A stretch of 64,000 nt of DNA, from NCBI GenBank assembly GCA_963691815.1, contig OY829651.1, positions 17,787,387 to 17,851,386 of the forward strand, given 5' to 3'. The translations under genes and the position numbers were made by a program. Below the pieces are notes generated by a model, which was not told where the DNA came from, made no database searches, and saw only the letters and a list, made by a program, of their open reading frames with translations. Source of the stretch: Echiichthys vipera (taxonomy: Eukaryota > Chordata > Actinopteri > Perciformes > Trachinidae). Of this stretch, positions 35,301-64,000 are shown piece after piece. The first letter of the stretch is position 1. Every line of letters starts with the position of its first letter.

Positions 35301-37607
35301 TGCTTGGCGGGAATACAGGAGCTGGTACCAGCTGAGTCCTGCGCCTTTTCTTGGCAACCCAGAGCTCAATTATCCCAACCCCAGCACAGAAATGGGAGGA
35401 AATGAGGGAGGAGGAGGAGGTGAGAGGTGGAGCTTCTTTGGACCTCGACCTGTGGTCCAGAAGTCCCCCACTGACCCAGGCTGTGAAACCAGCACAGGTG
35501 AGAGATTTAAATCGAGTTCTGAATTTAGATCTTGGCTGTATTATCATATTTTTATGCCTCTGCACTGGCAACAGCGGTGCTCTGCTTTGCGTTTGTCCAT
35601 CAGTCCATCAGAGCCATTCTTGTGAGTGAGATATCTCGGGAACACCTTGAGGGACTCGCCCATTTGGGTGAACAGATTAGATTTGCAAAACTTGTTGATC
35701 TTGTATAAAGAAAGCAACCCCACCTCTAAACCTGTCTCTGTCTCACCTGAAAACATTGTATCCTGGAATTGATATAGCTGCATCCTCTACAGTGTCATTT
35801 AAATGCGTCTCTGAGACGGCCATTACCTGGATATTATTCCCATGCAAAACAGAGCAAAGATCATGGACTTCATTTTTTAAGCTGCAGTTATTTAAATAAA
35901 GCAAATTTTAAACCTTTTTTGGTAGGTGAATAACCATAAAAGAAAAAATGCAAAAATTTAAATTTTAAATTTATAAGTAGGGATTATCAAGCTTGTGACA
36001 TTTACCCTGGCACATCTGCCTTTGTGGTGGATGTGAGGGGCAAACTGCTCTCCCTTTGATCGGGACACCCCTTTGGTGGGTCATATTTAAGGTAGGAAAT
36101 GTCCCCTCTGGCCTGGGCCTGGTTGATAGGCTGCAGATAAGGCTCAGGTGTAGGCCACAGCACAGCCATGTCCAATACTGTCATGGCTCTAACTTTTTTG
36201 CTCCATCCTGTTCCTCTGGTAGTACGCCACATGCTTATTCATTTTACTGATATTGAGCTTCAGGTAATTGTCATTGCACCATGCAAAAACTGTTTCTCAT
36301 TGGACATGGTACAGACATCAGTGTTTACCTTAACTGGTTGGTTGAGTCATACAGCAGTGAGGTGGTAATCCTAGTTCAAAGTATTAATGCACATGGTGGG
36401 ATATAAACTCATAGCAAAAGGTGGAACCCCCTGCCACAACAAACTGGGGTGAGATGGTTTTTTTCTCTCTCTCTTTATACAATAATGCTGGTTTCACTGC
36501 CACAGATAAACCCTAGGTGCCATTGAATAGCTTGTGAAATCAGTGGGGATTTTGAAAGGGTGGGGCAATATCGAATCCACGATCTGCGATTCATATGTAA
36601 ACGAAAGGGTCACCACACCACCCAAAAATCAAGACACAAGATGGGACCCTCTTGGACAAACAATAATGACCAAGAGGTCATTGAATGTTTTCTTAGACTA
36701 GTTTAACCTTTAAACACACTTGAGTGTGGTTTATATTAGAGGTTTTCTAATTTTGCACCTGAAACCACATCCAACCACATCCAACTGTCAGCACGAACAT
36801 CGTTTAAAGAAATCAGGGTTCCTACGCAGTATGGGATTTAATTTGAGTAATTTCCAGGTCTAGATAAGTATGGCAAAGGGGAAAAGAGCATGGGAAAATG
36901 TTTGTATTGTTTCAAGACTATTATCTCACTTTCTAAAATAAAATATATGAATATATACAAATCAAAACAAGTTTACTAACGCAACATAGCCTACCTGTAG
37001 ATTATATAGAATAGTGAATGGCCGTGAGACTGCGATTCTCATTTATTAAATTTTTTCCATACGTGTCGTCTACATTTTATTCATGATTTACTTTTATTTT
37101 TTATTATTTATTCATTTACATAATGTGTACTCCATCTAAAAGCAAATTAAGCAAATACTTGTGTTTTCTTTTGTAGTTCCCTGGTTAACTGTACATTCCT
37201 ACTGTAACTGTCTGTAGGGGTACACAGATCTTAGCATTTAGCTTGAATAAAATGCTATGCTGTAAGATCCTCCGGAAAAGTCTGTAAAGTATGGAATTTT
37301 GTAATGGAAAATGTGTAGGAACCCTGGAAGCTGTTCCCTTAATATCAGCTCGATTTAGGTCATCAATGAAAACATTTATCACTTCCTCGTCTCTCCCACA
37401 GGCTTCTCACTACAGTCCTACTTCGGCATGCACAAGTCCTCTACCATGGATGGCACCAACACCCAGGTCAACTTCAAGGTGGACGACCCTGCCAGCTTCA
37501 TACCCCCCAAGATTGAAATCACGGGCATTGATGCCAAGCAGCCACCCACACGGCCACATAAACTTAAACCTCGGGACATGAATGTTTTAACACCTTCGGG
37601 CTTCTGA
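30707..37607 (+). CDS. kiaa1191: KIAA1191 / p33MONOX orthologue, 330 aa
   Basis: The human protein is described as a putative NADPH-dependent monooxygenase linked to neuronal survival, with weak biochemical evidence. The coding exons are 30707-30734 (exon 30584-30734), 30870-31057, 31216-31327, 31542-31669, 34971-35122, 35319-35497 and 37402-37607. All have GT-AG borders and consistent phases. The start MASRRGDIP resembles human MASRQPEVP. Other hallmarks are NVSYDE near the N-terminus, PVVKAKATSLM around residue 100, KQTQENLQKFEHQAGL, YYPHKGLSTEET, RWSFFGPR and the C-terminal LKPRDMNVLTPSGF. Human is 305 aa, and the extra length lies in a Thr/Pro/Ser repeat (exon from 34971) and a Gly run (exon from 35319). 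No classical FAD or NADPH GxGxxG fold is visible. A seven-codon upstream ORF begins at 30584 in the 5' leader. The intron from 31670 to 34970 is unusually long and contains its own promoter-like segment. Confidence 0.93.
32261..32350. repeat. (CA)n microsatellite in KIAA1191 intron
   Basis: Pure CA tract of 90 bases preceded by GTGCG, in the long intron after the exon ending at 31669. Confidence 0.97.
32680..32910 (+). promoter_or_regulatory. Internal promoter-like region with candidate first exon
   Basis: Within KIAA1191's long intron there is an ETS-like CTTCCGG near 32680, a CCAAT box at 32745-32749 and CpG-containing flanks. An ATG at 32852 follows, opening 19 codons plus two bases (MGKIKESVG...NLIIK) and ending at a good 5' splice site, GTATGT at 32911. 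The leftover phase matches the exon at 35319, so an N-terminally different short KIAA1191 form would stay in frame. It could equally be the first exon of a separate nested transcript. I do not recognise the peptide. Confidence 0.35.
34130..34198 (+). other. Candidate 69-nt in-frame cassette exon of KIAA1191
   Basis: An acceptor CCATGCAG ending at 34129 and a donor GTAATT at 34199 bracket 69 bases, exactly 23 open codons in phase 0. Phase 0 is what the flanking coding exons (ending 31669 and starting 34971) require. The polypyrimidine tract is weak. The human protein has no counterpart, so this would be optional or spurious. Confidence 0.25.
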
Positions 37608-37862
37608 GGCAAGACCAGCTGTGGAGAAAAACCTCTGTACCACATCTTTTAAAAGTTGTTTTTCCCCCCGCCTAGTTGCTCAGTTGCTTTCCTGTCTTCC
37701 TCTGTCCCCTTTGCTGAGAGGAATGACCTCCTTTAGTGTTAGCTCACCAGCCCCAGAGACATCACCGCACTGTTACTCCTCCCAGCGGACCTACTCCAAT
37801 GGATTGCCATCTTCCCTTAATCCACACCATCCCTTTCTTGTCTCTTCCAGCTCATGGGGTCA

Positions 37863-37868
37863 AATAAA
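37863..37868 (+). terminator. Poly(A) signal AATAAA of KIAA1191
   Basis: First canonical hexamer in the 3' flank, 256 bases after the stop codon. Another AATAAA occurs near 38588 and would give a longer 3' UTR. Confidence 0.55.
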
Positions 37869-39618
37869 ACAACAAGTGAAGTAACTTCATTTCTCATCCA
37901 TAAAAATGGTTTTGCTTTGCATTATTATTGTTGTTCTGTCACATAATGGATGCATCGACATACATTACCTTGTTGTCCTCATTCCATTGGCAATGATGGC
38001 TTGAGATTGAAGTAGTTGAAATGTCTTGTCAGTCCTTTGCTCAAGCTAATCACTGTAGCATTGCCTCTCAAAAAAACTGACTAGCTATTTCAATTCATAA
38101 TGCCTCGTTGCCTCATTTTTCTTTTTTAAATTTTAAATAAGCTCCGCTTTGTAGTTGTGTAGTGCTTCTCTCTGTTAGCATGCAGAGTAGTGTGGGATGA
38201 CTGATATTGTGCCTAAACTTGCAGCATGCTTGCTTTTGGCATTCTTGCTATCTAAATACTGCTAGTGTTTTTTTATTATTTGAAAGAGCATCTTATTTTG
38301 CCTTGTGTGAGAGAATGACTGACTGATGACCTGAAGTGATTTTTTTCATATTGTTCTGCTTTAAATCAATATTGTTCATTCTAAATAGTGTTATGTTGAG
38401 TTTAACACATTTTTATATTGAATCTCAATTCTGTTTTAACATGCTATAAAGATACAAAGCATTGAAGTGGTCAATTTTGCGTTTTCTGCGTCACAATACA
38501 AGAATCCCTGCTGTTTTTATTTGAAAAAGTTGACGAATTCCAGTAAGTAATTGCACAAGGGAGATGGTCTCCTACTTAACATCTGTAAATAAATCTGATA
38601 CTAACAAGCAAAAAATGGTTCTCTGCTTCTTTTCTTTGCGAAACATGCAAATCTAACTCAATGGAGCCTGTATAAGCCCAGTCCCCTTTTAAACAGTGCA
38701 CACATTGTTGAATCAACTGACTGCCCAACACCATGCATGATGTGTGATTAGCATTTGGCCGTTTCGTAGCAGTAAATGTCTCAGAAGACTGTTTCTGACT
38801 GACCAGTTTTAATTTGTGCGTGTCACAAAAGACATTTCTTTTTGTATTATGTGAATGTAAAAGTAGAGCCTAATAATCACATTTTCTTTCAGTTCCTATA
38901 TTTCAGTCATTGAACAAATCCGGGCTGTGGCAATATAAAATCTGCGTTCTTTTCACATTTAGTAATTGTGTACAATGCAAAATAGCAATAGTTTTAATTG
39001 AGCATTTTCCTTGTCGAATATTCCTTATCCCTGTGCTCGGCTTTTACACCAATCTTTAGCTGCGGCCACTGGCCAGGAGATGGCACAATACGCTCAACTT
39101 AACAACACAAGGTGGGTGTTGCAAAATTAAGTCACACTCACAGGTTTGACTTTTAAGTTTCATTATGTGTTATATTACCCAGATTAAAAAGCAGCAGTGT
39201 GTATGCTAGAATCCAATGATGTATTTAATAGCCATGATATAATTTTTCCCCAAATAAAAGGTCTGAAAGATAATGAGATAATATAGAAAGAAAGACTATA
39301 ATACTCTGTTGACTGGTCCGTCGGGTCATACTGTGTACACACTGATTTCATTAGTCTTGTTCTACTGTGGATAGACATAATGACTTTGTTGCAACAGAAA
39401 TTATATTGTCAGAGATACCACACAATAGCTACATGTTATTAACTACCCAACCTCCCTCTCCACATCAAAGCAAACATCCAGGCCATCTAACAGTGAGCCA
39501 GCAGGGAGAAACAGTAGGGAGCAGAGTCCTGTCCCCGTAGGCTCAGCCATGAACTGCAAGGGTTTACAGCCTTGTTAAAGCTCTCAGCAGTTATTGTGTG
39601 ACGCTCTGTTTATTGTAC

Positions 39619-39703
39619 GTGTGTGTGCGTGTGTGTGTGTGTGTGTGTGTGGGTGTGCGTGTGTGTGTGCACGCGCATGTGTGTGTGTGTGTGTGTGTGT
39701 GTC
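39619..39703. repeat. Interrupted (GT)n microsatellite
   Basis: GT repeats with GC and GG interruptions (GTGCGT, GGGTGT, GCACGCGCAT), indicating an old tract. Confidence 0.93.
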
Positions 39704-42700
39704 TGTGGTAGATATATAACAGGGTGTGCCTATTGCCCTCATTCTGTTACTATCAGAGACACACCAGGATGCACATACAGGACACAATCTATGTTGACTG
39801 TTTTTTTAAAAGTAAAGTCAATAACAATTCTCCCTTCAGATAAGGTGCTGCAGTTCTCACAGAAGCAAGGCCTCGACTTGAGGCCAAACATCACTTTCTT
39901 TCTCATCCTTTTTTAAACTTTGACTTTCATTTATTCAGAAATTAGCTGGATCTCCTGAAGGGGACGCTCCTTTACTTAATGACAGACTGTTGAGTTTCCA
40001 CGTCTGGTTTTCAGGTGGTAAATACAGGAGCGAAGGCAAACATCAAATGAGACAGACAAGTGCAGACAGAGAGCTTTCACTCAAAAACTGGAGGTGGACT
40101 GTTATTAGTGGGAGATAAAGGGATTGATAGACAGACACAAGATGAAAGGCAAAAAGAAGATAGGATGAAGAAAGTGCAGCCACGATATTCAGTCTTGGGT
40201 CATTTTTTTTGTTAGAGGCATGCAACGTGGAAACACTGTCTGTCAGTAACACTAAACCAAAAGCACACAGCAGTAAAGCAAAGGCAAGAGAGACAGTGGG
40301 TGGGTTGGGGGGAGTATGGGCGGGAGAGAAACAGGGGAAACTGAGAAACAGAGAGCAAAGGGTGGAGTGCCCTTGCAGTCATGACATAATACAGATGGCT
40401 CTCTCTCTCTGGGTCCGACATGACGTGGACGTGTATAGCCCCCCTTTCCCAGCTCCCCGCCTCCACCTCTGCTCCGATCCTACGCAAAATCATTGAGGTC
40501 ACTCACAGATGTGCGATAGCAAGCACCACCCTGCCAGAGTGACCACGCACCAAAACAAACACCAGGGTCTCATCTGCAAACTGACACGACACACTCACTT
40601 ACTCATCTTGTATTTAAAAAAAAAAACTGGTCTGGACGAATTCCTTCCATAACCTCAAAACAATGCATTTCCGTGGGCTGTATTTCCATTCCTTATGCCC
40701 CTATGACACAACTTTGACTTGCCAGTCTGGCAAAGTCCGTTTACAAGAAACCCACTTCAGGGTTTATGGCGTGTTAGTAATACTGTTTTGGAAAACATAA
40801 TCTAAATGTGCTCTGTATAAAAGGTCAACTTTGAAGAATGTTGTGTGCACTTTCATCTAATACATGTAGGAGTGGTAGGAGCGCTTTATGTCAGGGTGAC
40901 TCCAGAGTATGTCGGGAATCCTCTCTCACCAGCTCTTGAGTGCATCGATTCACTTACAAGGATTTTGATAATAAACAGATACCTGACCTACACAGAGTCA
41001 TTATCCTCAAGTGGAAACTAACTACTGTATTTGTAAAGGCTCCTGTGCTGTTTTTTTTCTTTTTTTTTGTATATCTGCTCATCCCCACTTGCTGTGATAT
41101 GATTAATAACTAGATTTTTACATTTTAATTTATTTCTTCCAAGTCATACAACAGTAGGCCTGCTACGATGTCTTAACCAACTTGTTTGTGTGACCAGCAT
41201 CACCAACCACAGCATGACTCAGGCAGTCTTTTTTTTATCGAGGTAATAGTTATTCACGCTATGACACAAAGAGCTGCTGACAAAACGTATCAAGGGATTT
41301 TAAGGGGGTCCAATTTAAAGTCTGCTGATGGGTGGGTTCCCTGCGTCGTATATTACGCCATCTGACTTCAGAACCACATCTGTTGCTGATTCACGGTGAT
41401 CTGGCCCCGAGGTGAACCCACCGAGCTGACAGGAGTTCGGGGAAGGGGAGGGTGATCTTCAGGTACGTTCTCCTGTGAAAGTAAGCATCAATCTTACCCA
41501 CTACCTGGGGGGATATATAGGGTTACGGTGTTACAGCCATTAACACAGATGTGGGTCACACACAAATCCAATCCGTGTGCTTATGTTACGCAATAACACA
41601 CTGCTGTACCTCATAAATTGTAAAGATATGACCTCTGTTACAGCATCTCTGTGTCCCCAAAGAGCCCCTGCAGTGCGCCTCTGTGGAGCTACAGTGCAGA
41701 GGGAATATATGTAAGGGGTGCAAATGTCAGAGCAGCACATAGAGTAAAAACTGTTTGAATGTTTTCACACGTGAGATGTGAAGTCTCATTTTAATTAAAA
41801 TGTTAAATGTCATGTGTTTTGCTAAAACAATATCTGAAAATACCATCTTCCTGTACCTTGTATCTTGGTTCTCTTATCTTGGAAGCAATTAGAGTTATAA
41901 ACGTCCGTAAAAAGCTGTCAATGAAAAACTAAAGAAAACAAAACTGAAGTGTCAACTGACATGAAAAAGCCCGCATACTCCTTTTATGTAATCCATCCAT
42001 ACAATAAGGGGAAAGTACGTTATTTTAATATACTGTAGCAGTATAAGAAATGAACCATATACTGTACATGGATGCGTTTTGTGTGTTTGTCATTCATTTT
42101 TCCCTCTTTTGCTTTATTTATGTATAAATGTGGAGGGGGTTGTGCGTAGGGGGATTACCCGTGTGTTTTACACCATTCTTTTGTATATTCTGCCTTTGGT
42201 AAAAAAAAAAAAAATCAATGCATACTGAATTAATAATGTTACCTGTTAAATATAACCCTGTCCCCACTCTGTTCACCGGGCATTCTCCTGCCATCCCCCA
42301 CTGAGAATCAGAGTGTATTGTTGGGCCCTCCTGTACTGGCCCCCAGGCTCTAACATAAAGCAGATGTGGAAGGGGAGATCCCCTACAGTGAGGTCTGAAC
42401 AGTCAGCTGGAGCTCACTAGAGCCACATCCGGTTGATGCACTCGCTGAAGCTTTTAACACTGCCACACACCACTTCCAGAGAACTGTCTGTGTGTGCGTG
42501 TTTGAAAGTGAAACATGCAAGTGAGTTAGATCATTCATTTCTTGGGTGTGCTGCTAAATGGGATGATTTTAATACCCAAGACACGTGAGTGTTTTGCAAT
42601 TGTCCAAAGTACGTAATATTTCATAATCTAAATCACATAATCCAGCTGCAATGTTGTCTCATGTAGTCTAGTCAAAGATTAAAGTGTATCCTTCCGCATT

Positions 42701-44743
42701 TATGGACAGTTTCTATCATCATTCAAACAGATATATAATTTTTACCAACCACTAGAACAAACCTGGTATTTCTTTTAGCGTGTATATTTGTGTGTTTGTT
42801 AAAATCTGGTCCTGGAGACATCTACTGTAGGGAGAACAACCCAAGAAGCGGTTTTGAGTACTTTGCCAGGCATTTACTAAATACATATTTCTGTCTGTCT
42901 GTGGACAGATTTTGTCACCATGTCACAACAGTGCAAGATACAGTCAAAAAACTTTACAGGCATGTAGTTGAGATCACAATAAAGGTTCAGTTCAAAAAAG
43001 TGTGTGATCTGAGCAAGGTTGCCAGAAGTAGAGGAATATGGGGCCCCCACTGTATGCCCCTGATGCAGTCACAAAACTCTAAAGGTGTAGTTGAGTTCAA
43101 AATGAAGGTTTTGAAGATGGGTGTTGTCTGAGCAAGGGCAACGGAAGTAGTAGTAAAAGTGAATTGGCGTCATGGCTGGTGTGGTCTCGAGTTATTAATG
43201 TTTCCGTAAATTATAGTTCACAGTTTATATATAATCCTCAAATATGCAACACATGTTGCCTACATTGTGGTTTGCGCTTATTCTTCCTGCTACCTTCAAT
43301 TAATAGTTTATTATTCTTTCACTGGGTGAATAAAGGAATACATGTTTAATTGTTTCTGTATGATGTTGATGGGGCTCACCCACACTCAGGACACAACACT
43401 AGTTTATCTGGGTGTCTCCTCACAAATAATTCTGACGCATAAGTATTGGAGAAGGTGAATCACCAATGTGGTAATCAAATTCAATCATCATCATCATAAC
43501 AAACTAAACAGCAGATAGATGTTAAAGGTTTAAGGCTCAAAATCTAAGAGTGGAGACGGATTAAAATGTTGTAACTCCCTGAAATTTCTTGATTATCTGT
43601 GGCAAAACCTCGCTGTATGCCCATCATTTTATATCACTGTAGTACTTAAGGAATCTTTGATCTTTGGGGTGGATCTCACTGGATAACACAGTCAGGGAGC
43701 ACACGCAATTATACTTATTAATCCCTTAAGCCAGTAGAGGAATGCAGTTCTTTGGCTTCTGTCCCTGGATCTCACTCACGCACATCCACACAGCACACCT
43801 GAGCGTAAGCATATAGTACAAAGAAAGATAATTATACACTATTATAGAGTTATGGACTGTGCAAAGAGGACTTCATGTTAACATCATGGAAACAAACCTT
43901 AATAATTTGCAAATACAGAGGAACATGCAACTACATGGTTACCTATGCACAAACACAGGTTCTGTCTTACGTTTTGTGTATCATTTCCGAGGTGTGGGTC
44001 TGGGAAAACAGTCCGAAACAAGTATAAAGTTGTACTTTTCCATACACTCACAAATAGGCCACTTGTAAAATGGTCAATCCCTGTTCTCCTTCATCATGAT
44101 CACATATGGGCGGATGTGGTTTGGACAAAGCGAGGTGAGGCGTGTGACTTGGCCAGACGCTTACACATTCCTCAAGGAGAGACGTGGACAGCGAGTGGAC
44201 ATGATGTGGTCAAAGAGAAACAAAAGCGTGCCCATTTCATATTTCTCTCATTCTGTTTTTGTGACTTTCTTTGTCATTTTTTTATAGGTCTTCCTGTCTA
44301 CACACTGTCTCACAAAATACAGGCATTGCTTGTCTTCTTTTAACCACTCAATGCCTGTTGGTACCCATCCGACTGTGATACAGGCAGAGACTGAGGTAAG
44401 AAGCAACTCCTCGACTCAGACCCCACTGAAATCTCTCATTTGTTTTGTGAATACGCCAACCATTCAAATGTAGTTGAAATAGATGATTTAACTATAGTTT
44501 ATCCTAGAATTTAATTTCCCTCAGTACGGTATCTGTCTTATGCAAATGTATGTTATACACATGGAATCCATAAACCTGAGTCAATGGCTCTCTATCATTC
44601 ATTATTGCCGTACATGTTGCCTGGCATCAGATCCGAGCTCTGGTACAACCTTTGCACAGGGTAAACTAGAATCAGTAATAAAGTGATGAGGTTGAAAAGT
44701 TACAGGAAGTGCATGACTTTTGTGCTGAAAAGCTGTTTTGATT

Positions 44744-45217
44744 TATACGATACGAGACGATACGACACGATACGATACTATGCGATATGATGCAATACTA
44801 TACAATACGATACAATACTATACAATACAATACGATACAATACTATACAATACAATACGATTCAATACTATACAATACAATACGATACAATACTATACGA
44901 TACAATACAATACGATACAATACTATACAATACAATACGATACAATACTATACAATACAATACGATACAATACTATACAATACAATACGATACAATATGA
45001 TATGATACAGATATGATACAAGATGATACAATACGATACGGTACGATACGATACAGATACAGATACGATATGATGCAATATGATACAATACGATACGATA
45101 TGATACGATATAGATACAATGTGATGCAATATGATACGATATGATACGATACAGATACGATATGATGCAATACAATAGGATACAATATGGTACGATACAA
45201 CGCGATGCGATACAGAT
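44744..45217. repeat. Pentanucleotide satellite (ATACR-type), about 475 bp
   Basis: Built from 5-base words TACGA, TACAA, TACTA and variants. Between about 44850 and 44990 the words follow a higher-order order a-b-a-a-c (a = TACAA, b = TACTA, c = TACGA), giving a 25-base superrepeat present several times. The right half is more degenerate, with TATGA and CAGA insertions. It creates spurious Ile/Tyr-rich open frames. Confidence 0.95.
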
Positions 45218-46794
45218 AATAGTTAGTTACAGTTCAACAACAATAACACTATTACATGAAAAACAATAGATTTAACTTCTGATTCAGGTGCCTGGTATTA
45301 AAGCTTGTGCTGAAGCAATTTTGTGAAAGATATATCTGACTTAATAATAAATAAATCTGCCTTGTCATTTGACAAATGGAAAGTAAACTTCACTGGACCA
45401 TCATTACTGTTGTTACACATCATCCGTTATCATACCTGAAGTACCTTGAACTTCTATAAAATTGTTTTGCCAGTAATCATTTAGGAGGATTATAAAATAG
45501 ATTATTTTAATATAACTATACAGGCTATAAAAGTAGCATATGTTCCAGAGTCCAGGAGACATTCAGAGATGATAAGGAAGCCACTTTTATCAGGCATGAT
45601 ATAGAAAAAGAAAGGAACCAGAGGACTTAAAGGGGAACTACACCCAATTTCTTAACTCATACAAGTCATTCTCCCCAAAAGCTAGAGTGTTAAAATTCAA
45701 ATTTATGATGTCATTAAGTAGAAATGCGGTCATCATTCCCTTTTAGTGTATGTCACACCCATAACTGAGCAGCTCCTCCTGACAAAGGTATGCATAGGTA
45801 AGGTGCATTTTTATTAACAAAACTAGCTAAGCGATGAGTTACTAAATGAATAACACTGAATTAGGACTGACTACATGAAAAAGGTGGAAGCATGAAAAAT
45901 ACAGGACTGCCAGACAGGTGGGGATGTGTGGTGGGTAGCTTTGCCACTGGGGCCGGTACAGTTTGAATGCAGGGATATGATCATTACTAAATCACAAAAC
46001 AGACAAATCATCCTAATCCCTGGTTCAGTCATTCAGAAAATACTTCTTTATTGCTGTCTTATGCCTTAGTAACTAGTCACCCATTCTTGGGTAAGAACAA
46101 TAAAATGACATGTAACTTATCAAAAATACAAGAATATAAATAGATTCAATGTAGAAACAAATACATAACATTGCTACAGAAATATTAGATATATTAAATA
46201 TGTAACTATACAGAGCACCAGGTTCCTTACAGGGTGAGAAAAAAAGATAAAGAAAGATAGTTTTATTCAAACCTTGGGGGAATTATTTTATTGGAAACAG
46301 GGAGCCTGAGGGATCAAAAAAGTCTGCCAGCAAACTTTTAAGTAAAATCAAAGGTAGCTGAGAGTAGGACAGTTGCATGCCAAATTAATCCTTTTCATCT
46401 TTGGCAAGACATGGCTCAGATAAGTGCCTCAGGCACAGTATTATTTACTTCTGATGCTCCATTCACAGCCTAAAGGGTTAGCGAAAGGTTGATGCGAAGA
46501 ATTCAGCGACAAACCTTTATCAAACAAGTGACTGAAGAAAGAAATAGCTGACAATTGAAAGTCAATATTTTACTTATAAGACTGTACACATGTCAAACTC
46601 GGCTGACAGATGCAAAAGGGGAACCGTCACTTCATTGAAAGTGGACAAACTCTTGAATACTGCGGACGTGAACAGGTCAGTCAACAAATAACTGAGGTAA
46701 TTAGGCGTCTATCAATGTGTGACAGGTGAAGTGGTGAGTGCCTCTCGAAGCGGCAGGACGACTTTGACAGGACGGACAGAAGAGAGCTGTCAGA

Positions 46795-46953
46795 GGAGGC
46801 GGGGCCGCTGCCTCTCCAGGAAACACCACCTAAATGAATAGAGGGAGTGTGCAGTCGTTGTGGATTTAACACGGTAGAGGCAGAAGCATCACTCCAATCG
46901 GGAAACTACAAGTCGTTTTTCCTCATAAATTAAAGGAAAAAAAAGCTTGAGTC
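46795..46953 (+). promoter_or_regulatory. gfpt2: gfpt2 proximal promoter and 5' UTR
   Basis: A GC box (GGAGGCGGGGCCG) at 46795-46807 lies about 150 bases before the start codon. No TATA box is evident. The transcription start is probably between about 46820 and 46870, giving a short AT-rich 5' UTR that ends GCTTGAGTCATG. Confidence 0.5.

Positions 46954-64000
<17,047 letters not shown>

Larger units (their letters stand above)
38600..46700. other. Intergenic region between KIAA1191 and gfpt2, no gene found
   Basis: About 8 kb with no exon I can support on either strand. The longest open frame (43945-44343, 132 codons) is low-complexity and cysteine/phenylalanine-rich, with no family resemblance. 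Between 42950 and 43140 a short stretch (TGTAGTTGAG... then TCTGAGCAAGG...) occurs twice in tandem. A CA/GT tract lies at 39619-39703 and a pentanucleotide satellite at 44744-45217. Regulatory elements of gfpt2 may be present but cannot be recognised by eye. Confidence 0.5.

Noticed and set aside
43945..44343. 132-codon plus-strand frame
   Set aside because: No recognisable domain, composition like the flanks, no exon signals. Length is within chance for this region.
44923..45200. Tyr/Ile/Ser-rich frames on both strands
   Set aside because: Products of the pentanucleotide satellite.

Overview
This window is nuclear DNA from a ray-finned fish, probably a percomorph teleost (inferred). The evidence is short GT-AG exons with vertebrate orthologues, many long CA/GT microsatellites, fish-type Tc1, hAT and L1-like remnants, and a 200-base run of N (3733-3932) marking an assembly gap. 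All recognised host genes lie on the plus strand.

Layout. 1-5880: gene-poor DNA with microsatellites, hairpins, the gap, a candidate upstream exon (3674-4026) and an L1-like LINE 3' end on the minus strand. 5889-6665: one coding exon for an unrecognised 258-residue protein. 6730-12690: no gene seen. 12690-13822: decayed Tc1-like transposon. 13824-29080: four head-to-tail units of about 4.2-4.45 kb, each with a four-exon, ELR-negative CXC chemokine gene of the CXCL9/10/11 type. Every gene has a compact promoter with an ISRE-like site, a kappaB-like site and a TATA-like box. 29460-37870: the orthologue of KIAA1191 (p33MONOX), seven coding exons, 330 residues. 37870-46700: no gene seen, apart from a pentanucleotide satellite at 44744-45217. 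46795-64000: gfpt2 (glutamine:fructose-6-phosphate amidotransferase 2), 18 coding exons visible, cut by the window edge about 20-25 residues before its stop.

The three recognised genes or clusters do not form one pathway. The chemokine array looks like a recently expanded interferon-responsive immune cluster shaped by tandem duplication, gene conversion and transposon insertion. gfpt2 carries out the first committed step of the hexosamine pathway. KIAA1191 is a poorly characterised putative oxidoreductase.

The most interesting signals are: the mosaic chemokine array; the Tc1 remnant that replaces a CRE-containing upstream region only in copy 1; CA repeats placed directly at two gfpt2 5' splice sites; an in-frame candidate cassette exon and an internal promoter-like region in KIAA1191 intron 5; and the unrecognised 258-residue gene whose 5' part runs into the gap.
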